DNA of 64,000 nucleotides, taken from the NCBI GenBank assembly GCA_963703605.1, contig CAVPFC010000060.1, forward strand, positions 62,001 through 126,000, given 5' to 3'. The notes below the pieces were generated by a model, which saw nothing but the letters and a program-made list of their open reading frames with translations, made no database searches and was not told the DNA's origin. This document shows, piece after piece, positions 58,982 through 64,000 of the stretch; within the stretch, counting starts at the first letter, position 1, and the number at the start of each line of letters is the position of its first letter. This DNA is from DASXKD01 sp963703605 (GTDB lineage Bacteria; Actinomycetota; Actinomycetes; Streptosporangiales; Streptosporangiaceae). Made by a program: the position numbers and the translations under genes.

Positions 58982-60820
58982 TTACGGTGCCGGCCCGGCC
59001 CTTCGGCCCGGCCGAGGCTGCTGACGCGACCGGGAACGCGCAGGCTCCGCAGATCCAGCCGTCGGCTGAGGCTGCCCCATTCTGGCAGGGAAGTCCTGGC
59101 CTGCAAGCTTCGCAGCGTCGGCTGCCGGGGTAGGCCCGCGTGAGCGGGCATGACCGAAGCCGGCTGCCCGCGGCCGGGACTGATTAACAGCCGCATGCAG
59201 ATGAGCGGCGGCGGCGTGGGCTGCCTGTGCCTGCGCGGCCAGTCGTTGCGCCTGGCGAAGCTCCGCGACAGCGGCGGCCAGCGCGACGAGCTGGGCCACC
59301 AGCGCTATGGCCGTCAGCGTCACGTCACCGGTCAGGTTCCCGGCCAGCGCGATCATCCGGGCGGCGCGGCGCAGCTGATCGCCGTCGTGGCTGCGCCGGG
59401 GCAACCGCCCGTACTGGGCGCGGGCGGCACGGTCGTAGGAGTCGGCCGCACAGCGCAGATGCGGGTTGCGCAGTGCTCGCGCCGCGACGTGCAGCGTGTC
59501 CGCTGCGGCCCAGGCGGCGTCGGCCGCTGCGGCCGGATCGCTCATGGCGCAGTGACGGATATGTTCCGCAGCAGCCCTGGCCTGACGGGCCGCATGCCGG
59601 TAGACCTCGTCCCGTTCCGGAGCGGTGAACTGCGGCGCTCCGGAACGCTCCGCGCTTCCGCCAGGTGCCCGGTTCCAGCGGTCCCGCAGCCGGGGCAGAG
59701 TGAGCCCAGCGGCCAGCCGTCCGCCCCCGTGCCAAACCGGTATTCCGTCCGGCCCGGTGTGGCCGGGCAGGGTGACGGAATATCCGGTGACCTGTCCCGG
59801 ATCGGTATCGCTGAACCGCTCTCTTACCAGGACCCCGGCCTCGCGCAACTGGGCGAAGAACCCGGTCGCATCCGTTGCCTGTTCTGCCGCCCGGGTGACC
59901 AAGGTGCGGAGTGTTCCGCGTACCGCCGTCGGCGGAACACCCGCGCCGTTCCACGGAACATGCCCCGGGCCTGCGCTTACCCAGCGGGCCCGCAGTCTGG
60001 GCAGGGTCAGGTCAGCGGCGAGCTTCCCGCCGCCGTACCAGACCACCCCGCCGTCTTGGGCCGCGTGGTGTTCCGGCATGCCGACCGCATACCCAGTGAC
60101 CTCGCCGGGATCAACCGTGCTGTGCCGTACACGGATCAGCACCCCAGCAGCCCGCAGCCGAGTGAAGAACTCTTGCTCCGAGCCCGCTGCGGCGGCCGCG
60201 GTGCACACCTCGCGGCGCAGCGTCACCCGGGCCGGTTCGGCCCAGCCGCGCCGGGCTGCCTGCTCCGTCTCCGCCCGGGTGGCGCGCCGTGCGGCGGTGC
60301 GATCCGCCGGAGCAGTCGACCGCAGCCCAAGCCGGCGCTCCGCCTCCTGGCAGGCCTCGCGCACCCGGTAGTAGTCATTCCAGGTCTTGGGCCGGGTGCC
60401 GTCCTGGCGGGCCAGGGTGGCCACAATGTGGATGTGGTCTGCGGCATGCCGCACCGCCACCCACCGCACCCCCAGGTCATCGTCGGTCGGGTCGAGCCCG
60501 GTCCGGTGCATCACCCGTTCCGCGACCAGCGCCCACTCCGCATCCGACAACATCGGATCCTCCGGGGCGGCGCGGACCGCGCAATGCCACACCGGCTTGT
60601 CGTAGCCAGGCCCGGCGAGTGCGGCCAGTGGTTGTTCCAGCAGCCCGGCGAGCCGGCGGAAGTCCCGCGTTCCGTCCGGGCGGCGTTCCGGCTCCAATTC
60701 CGCCGGATCACCAAACCCGGCGACCAGGTGCGGATCGGCATGCTCATTCGCTTGTCCCGGCCCGTACAGGTAGTACAGCAGGCGGTGCACGTTCCGGCCG
60801 CGGAGCACTTTCCCAATCAT
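58982..60820 (-). CDS. Relaxase/mobilization nuclease (MobA/VirD2-like)
   Basis: The 612-residue protein starts MIGKVLRGRNVHRLLYYLYG, and has WHCAVRAAPEDPMLSDAEW and the metal-binding HAADHIHIVATL (HxH) of actinobacterial MobA-type relaxases, followed by a repeated unit (AGVLIRVRHSTVDPGEVTGYAVG and AGVLVRERFSDTDPGQVTGYSVT) and a helical Ala/Arg-rich C-terminus. Such relaxases nick oriT and lead DNA transfer. CAGGAG seven bases upstream supports ATG 60820. No MobC-like helper or coupling protein is seen beside it. Confidence 0.9.
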   Translation of the reverse strand: MIGKVLRGRNVHRLLYYLYGPGQANEHADPHLVAGFGDPAELEPERRPDGTRDFRRLAGLLEQPLAALAGPGYDKPVWHCAVRAAPEDPMLSDAEWALVAERVMHRTGLDPTDDDLGVRWVAVRHAADHIHIVATLARQDGTRPKTWNDYYRVREACQEAERRLGLRSTAPADRTAARRATRAETEQAARRGWAEPARVTLRREVCTAAAAAGSEQEFFTRLRAAGVLIRVRHSTVDPGEVTGYAVGMPEHHAAQDGGVVWYGGGKLAADLTLPRLRARWVSAGPGHVPWNGAGVPPTAVRGTLRTLVTRAAEQATDATGFFAQLREAGVLVRERFSDTDPGQVTGYSVTLPGHTGPDGIPVWHGGGRLAAGLTLPRLRDRWNRAPGGSAERSGAPQFTAPERDEVYRHAARQARAAAEHIRHCAMSDPAAAADAAWAAADTLHVAARALRNPHLRCAADSYDRAARAQYGRLPRRSHDGDQLRRAARMIALAGNLTGDVTLTAIALVAQLVALAAAVAELRQAQRLAAQAQAAHAAAAHLHAAVNQSRPRAAGFGHARSRGPTPAADAAKLAGQDFPARMGQPQPTAGSAEPARSRSRQQPRPGRRAGPAP

Positions 60821-61276
60821 CGGAACACTCCTGCCCCGGTCACGGAACATTCCGGCGCACATGTTCCGCCGCCTCATCCAGCCGCCGGATCACTGGCATT
60901 CGTGGCCGGTGGTTGCCGCTCGCCCTGTGCAGCGCCGGGTGGAGCGGGCCGATGAAAGATTCCTTCTTCTGATGTAAGCGACGGAGGGTGACCGGGATGG
61001 GCCGTGACGGGCTGGTGCCGAGTCAGCGGGGCTGCAGCTGGCGGCGGGCCCAGCAACCGGCCCGCAACTTGCGTTGTGAGCCGCATGACGCACGTCTCTG
61101 GCGTCCTGCGGCGTCCCCAAAGATGCGCCGCGTGCCAGGCTGGCGGGGACGCATCGGCGACTGCACAACATGCATCTATCTGGTCGAAGGTCCACCGGGC
61201 TGTCCGCGAGTGACCGTGACACTCCCTGGCTGACCACCTGACCAGGTACGCGGTGGGCACGGATTCCAGCGACCTT
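60821..61276. other. Gap upstream of the relaxase
   Basis: No confident gene in 456 bases. An oriT would be expected near the relaxase start, but I could not single one out. A plus-strand frame 60988-61233 (81 residues with three scattered cysteines and GGAGGG upstream) is possible but unsupported. Confidence 0.35.
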
Positions 61277-61849
61277 CTACGCCGCTCGGTCCTCCTGCCC
61301 GTCCTCTGGCCGTCGCTGGAGGCCGCGCCTGACCGCTCCGACGATGACTCTGATCCCGAGCCCTAGGACGATGAGATCGGTGATCATCTGGCAGGTGACT
61401 ACAAGCCGCGCCGCCTCGGTTTTGGCGGTGATGTCGCCGAACCCGACCGTGGTGAACACGGTGACGGTGAAGTACAGCGCGTCGGTGCGGGTCAGCGGCT
61501 GGGTGAAGTTGCTGGCCGACATCGTGGTCAGCACCACATAGGTGCTGGCGAACAGCAGCAGGAACAGCGGGACGCTGGTGGCGAGGGCTGCCAGTGCCCG
61601 CAGGCCCGGGAACGGTGAGGCGATGATTGCGCGGACCTGATAGGCGACCAGTGCGATTAGCACCAGCAGCCCGATGGTCAGCATCGTGACGGCGGTACCG
61701 GTTGAGGAGTGGTTGAGGGGGAGCAGGTAGTAGATCACCACCAGCGCGGTGGTGGACGCCACAGCCTGCAGCAGCGCCCGCACGATCATGCGGCGCGGAG
61801 GCCCTGCCACACGCGAGGCGTCAGGCTGCCTCCCTGGGCCATCAGTCAT
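61277..61849 (-). CDS. Two-pore-type potassium channel-like protein
   Basis: The 190-residue membrane protein has four hydrophobic segments; the last two enclose a pore loop with the selectivity-filter motif TVGFGDI after DALYFTVTVFTT. It matches Ion_trans_2 channels without a regulatory RCK domain. The C-terminus is short and charged. The gene stands alone, to the right of the relaxase. Confidence 0.88.
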   Translation of the reverse strand: MTDGPGRQPDASRVAGPPRRMIVRALLQAVASTTALVVIYYLLPLNHSSTGTAVTMLTIGLLVLIALVAYQVRAIIASPFPGLRALAALATSVPLFLLLFASTYVVLTTMSASNFTQPLTRTDALYFTVTVFTTVGFGDITAKTEAARLVVTCQMITDLIVLGLGIRVIVGAVRRGLQRRPEDGQEDRAA

Positions 61850-62258
61850 GGGGAAAGGCTAGCGGTGGCGTTCTGCAGGACGCCGCTGGCACGGCGGGCC
61901 GTCCGTGAGCGGCCGTGAGAGAGACCAGTCTCCGCCGGGGTCGGTGACACGCTAAGTAGTGGCATGACGATCTTTGGTTCTGGGCGTGGCTGACAGCCTT
62001 CCGACCGTCCGGAGGAGATCGATGTTAGCGGGGCAGAAAGTCGAGCAGCAGTGTGCTCTCCTCAGAGAACTGCCTATGCCCAAGCGCCTGCTGGCCCCGC
62101 TGGACATACCAGCAAGTGCACCGCTGCTCCTGCCTGGGAGCATCACCCCCGAGGGTAAGCTGCACCGGCCGTCATGCTCGGGCCGGGCGGCATATACGCC
62201 GCTGATTGAGAGCGGCCGTGCGCACCGGCAGCGGCCGCGGCCGGGCGGGCCCTCGTGC
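61850..62258. other. Gap with a possible small ORF
   Basis: No clear gene in 409 bases. GGAGGAG is followed by ATG 62022 opening a frame (MLAGQKVEQQCALLRELPMP) that, however, runs on through the antisense of the MarC gene to 62942; only its first part could be meaningful. It may be a decayed gene. Confidence 0.3.
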
Positions 62259-62900
62259 CTAGTGCGGGACTGGCCCGATGACGCCGACCGAGGCCAGGCC
62301 GTCGAGGACCAACTGCACGGCGATCGCCGCGATCAGGAAGCCGAAGACCTTCTCGGTGACCAGCATGCGGCTCTCGTCAAGCTTGTCGCTGACCCGGTTC
62401 GCCCAGCGGAACACCACCACGTCGATGAGCAGGACGAACACGAGGATGCCGAATTCGAGGGCGAAAACGCTGAGCGACTTGGCCTCGGCGGAGATCGTCA
62501 TCAGGCCGACGATGCCCACCGGGTTGAGCAGGTAGGGCACGGCCAGCGGGTACTGGGCAAGTTGCATCGGGTCTTTGTCAGCGTCGCGGTGGCTGCTGCT
62601 GGCGGGTGGCGCGAGCACCATCCACACCGCAATCACGAGCAAGATCACGCCACCTGCGATCGACAAAGACCCGATCGTGAAGTGCAGCAAGATGCGCAAC
62701 AGCTCGCCCAGCACCATGAGTATCACTGCCACCGCCGCCGCCGTGGTCAGCATCTTGCGGAGCACCCGCTGCTTGGCGGCCGGGTCCAGGGACGCGGTGA
62801 TTTCCAGGAACGGAACCAGGGCGATCTTCGGCCCGATACCGATCAGCAGCACCAGGAACGTGTCGATCGCACCGGCCGCGGTGATCGATGTCTGATCCAT
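62259..62900 (-). CDS. MarC-family membrane protein
   Basis: The 213-residue protein has six membrane segments of the MarC/UPF0056 family: LVLLIGIGPKIALVPFLEITASLDPAAKQRVLRKML, GGVILLVIAVWMVLA, YPLAVPYLLNPVGIVGLMTIS and VTEKVFGFLIAAIAVQLVLDGL. The family was once linked to multiple antibiotic resistance but its function is unknown. ATG 62900 starts MDQTSITAAG; the longer frame to 62963 has no support. Confidence 0.9.
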   Translation of the reverse strand: MDQTSITAAGAIDTFLVLLIGIGPKIALVPFLEITASLDPAAKQRVLRKMLTTAAAVAVILMVLGELLRILLHFTIGSLSIAGGVILLVIAVWMVLAPPASSSHRDADKDPMQLAQYPLAVPYLLNPVGIVGLMTISAEAKSLSVFALEFGILVFVLLIDVVVFRWANRVSDKLDESRMLVTEKVFGFLIAAIAVQLVLDGLASVGVIGPVPH

Positions 62901-63128
62901 CCCCCCAGTGTGGCGGAGGCCGGCCTCCGCCGCCTGGCCTAAACGGTTGGCGTCCCTTGGCACCTTGGCACGTGCGGGCTTTCGCGACTGTTCAACCCGC
63001 GTACAGGGGCCGCGCCTTGTTCTGCCCAGATCAACGCTCCCGCCCGGACGTCCTGATGGAGGTATATCAGGACGTCCGGCTCGTGGCGAGCCATCGCGCC
63101 AGGCGCGGACGCGGCTGGATCTCGTTCG

Positions 63129-64000
63129 CTATTTCGGAGTCACGTACTCGACGTGGACCAGCTCGATGGTGCCGTTGAACGCGAACGGTGCCTTGTCGTA
63201 GTAGTCGAGTGAGACCGGCGATCCGAGTGCGACGCCGATGTCGAGGCACTCGTTCGCGGAGAACGCTATCGGGCAAGTGACCGGTGCCGTCCCGCCGGCG
63301 ACCGGTTCGCCGTTCACTGTCATCGTGATGTTAAGCGGACCGCGCGGCATGAAATCAGGGTGGTTCGTCTCGATCTCGATCTGTACTTGGCCGGTCGGCA
63401 GCGGCGTCTGCGCCCGGATCTTTGTCCGCTGGATCTCGAACAAGTTGTACTCGTAGCACAGGATGCCGTTCTCGACGAAGCACGTGACGCCGCCAGGGAA
63501 CCCGCCGAGCTTGTAGAGCACGCCGTTGGCCTGCTCGGGGATGACCGCGTCGATGGTGACCACGTTTGGTCTGCTGCCCAAGGCGGGGGCGGAGAACTCG
63601 GGCACGCGGACGGTGTCGCCGAAGAAGGTCCACTCCGTGTACGGAGGAGCGGGGCGAAGCTCGGGGTGGAACAGTGGAATCCACAGCCCGCCGCCGATGG
63701 GGAACGCGCCGGCCTTCGTCGCCTCGATGAGGAAGAGCTCCTTCATCCGGGCCAGCTTTTCTGGCATCTGCGCGGCGAGGTCGTGGGCCTGGCTCCAGTC
63801 TTCTTCCAGGTTGTACAGCTCCCACGTGTCCTTGTCCGGGGTCCAGTCGTGGATCCCGGGGGGCAAGCCCCGCACCCACGGCACTCGCGGGCCGAAGGTC
63901 GACGCCATCCACCCCTTGTGGTAGATGCCGCGGCACCCCAGGATTTCGAAGTACTGAGTGTCGAGCCGGCCCTCGGCTGTGGGGTCGCCGAAGGCATAGG
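63129..64000 (-). CDS. Arylsulfatase, C-terminal part (5' end beyond window)
   Basis: The frame is open from the right edge (YAFGDPTAEGRLDTQYFEILG, GCRGIYHKGWMAST) to 63129. The visible 290 residues include WTPDKDTWELYNLEEDWSQAHDLA, the conserved late motif of bacterial arylsulfatases, then a beta-rich C-terminal region (NVVTIDAVIPEQANGVLYKLGG to ELVHVEYVTPK). The sulfatase active site with the formylglycine Cys or Ser lies outside. These enzymes hydrolyse sulphate esters, typically when sulphur is scarce. Confidence 0.92.
   Translation of the reverse strand, partial: YAFGDPTAEGRLDTQYFEILGCRGIYHKGWMASTFGPRVPWVRGLPPGIHDWTPDKDTWELYNLEEDWSQAHDLAAQMPEKLARMKELFLIEATKAGAFPIGGGLWIPLFHPELRPAPPYTEWTFFGDTVRVPEFSAPALGSRPNVVTIDAVIPEQANGVLYKLGGFPGGVTCFVENGILCYEYNLFEIQRTKIRAQTPLPTGQVQIEIETNHPDFMPRGPLNITMTVNGEPVAGGTAPVTCPIAFSANECLDIGVALGSPVSLDYYDKAPFAFNGTIELVHVEYVTPK

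Larger units (their letters stand above)
55956..61276. mobile_element. Remnant of a mobilizable integrative element next to tRNA-Arg
   Basis: The stretch begins at the broken tRNA and contains small proteins typical of actinobacterial integrative elements, a DUF397/XRE/ATPase regulator set and a MobA-like relaxase, with AT-richer intergenic DNA at 56825-57160. No integrase, excisionase, Rep or TraB translocase was found, so it is probably decayed or mobilised in trans. The right end is uncertain: no repeat of the tRNA segment CTGACTACGGATC was found further right, and I stop it before the potassium-channel gene. Confidence 0.45.

Noticed and set aside
59150..60955. 601-codon plus-strand open frame
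   Set aside because: Complement of the relaxase gene; no motif, while the minus strand has the HxH relaxase motif.

Overview
The window is about 64 kb of very GC-rich DNA. Its codon usage and gene content are those of an actinobacterium. The left 37 kb follows the origin-proximal gene order known from Mycobacterium and Streptomyces, in two blocks: jag-rsmG-parA-parB-trxA-trxB-anti-sigma-sigM-pseudokinase-murJ-DUF6049-cca (pcnA), then ino1-padR-DUF5318-ponA-GT87-rpsF-ssb-rpsR-rplI-dnaB (compare M. tuberculosis Rv3907-Rv3919 and Rv0046-Rv0058). Two perfect parS sites flank the par region. The DUF5753/DUF397/anti-sigma-ATPase regulator set and the DnaB intein also fit a large-genome, probably filamentous, actinobacterium (Streptosporangiales-like is my guess; the sequence alone does not fix the genus).

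Layout. 1-5260: end of jag, rsmG, parA, parB; parA and parB are separated by about 1.25 kb holding a VOC-family gene between two inverted copies of a ~140 bp repeat. 5318-10362: threonine aldolase (frameshifted), a secreted protein, one ORF joining a PLP aminotransferase to a D-Ala-D-Ala ligase, and a GNAT acetyltransferase. 10478-17002: third repeat copy, thioredoxin system, sigM/anti-sigma pair, pseudokinase and MurJ flippase. 17126-19766: DUF6049 membrane/secreted protein whose 5' end lies in a 255 bp MITE-like element with perfect 15 bp inverted ends. 19941-25404: CCA-adding enzyme, MFS transporter, inositol-phosphate synthase, PadR regulator, DUF5318. 25568-33389: class A penicillin-binding protein, GT87 membrane glycosyltransferase, endonuclease IV-like protein and the rpsF-ssb-rpsR-rplI operon. 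34341-36972: dnaB with a LAGLIDADG intein that carries a one-base frameshift.

37000-55800 is accessory chromosome: three two-component systems, an MMPL pump, a second and different inositol-phosphate synthase, an ABC-2 exporter behind a metallo-beta-lactamase-fold gene, universal stress protein, DinB, sulfurtransferase, a SARP-like regulator and small zinc-ribbon or DUF1059 proteins, plus gene scars (LysR, HxlR and ABC fragments). At 55916 a tRNA-Arg(ACG) gene stops in its anticodon stem and a mobilizable-element remnant begins (small element proteins, DUF397/XRE/ATPase regulator set, a relaxase, no integrase seen). The right end has a potassium channel, a MarC-family protein and the C-terminal part of an arylsulfatase.

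The most coherent new observation is a 21 bp palindrome (GATGTATCG, 3 bases, CGATACATC) found both in front of the padR-ino1 operon and, 21 kb away, in front of the second inositol-phosphate synthase. It predicts that this PadR protein controls both inositol synthases. Other notable points are the interrupted parA-parB pair with clustered GGCCATCGC motifs, the MITE at the start of DUF6049, the broken tRNA-Arg, a small element gene whose only well-placed start codon is ATA, and the frameshift in the intein of an essential helicase.
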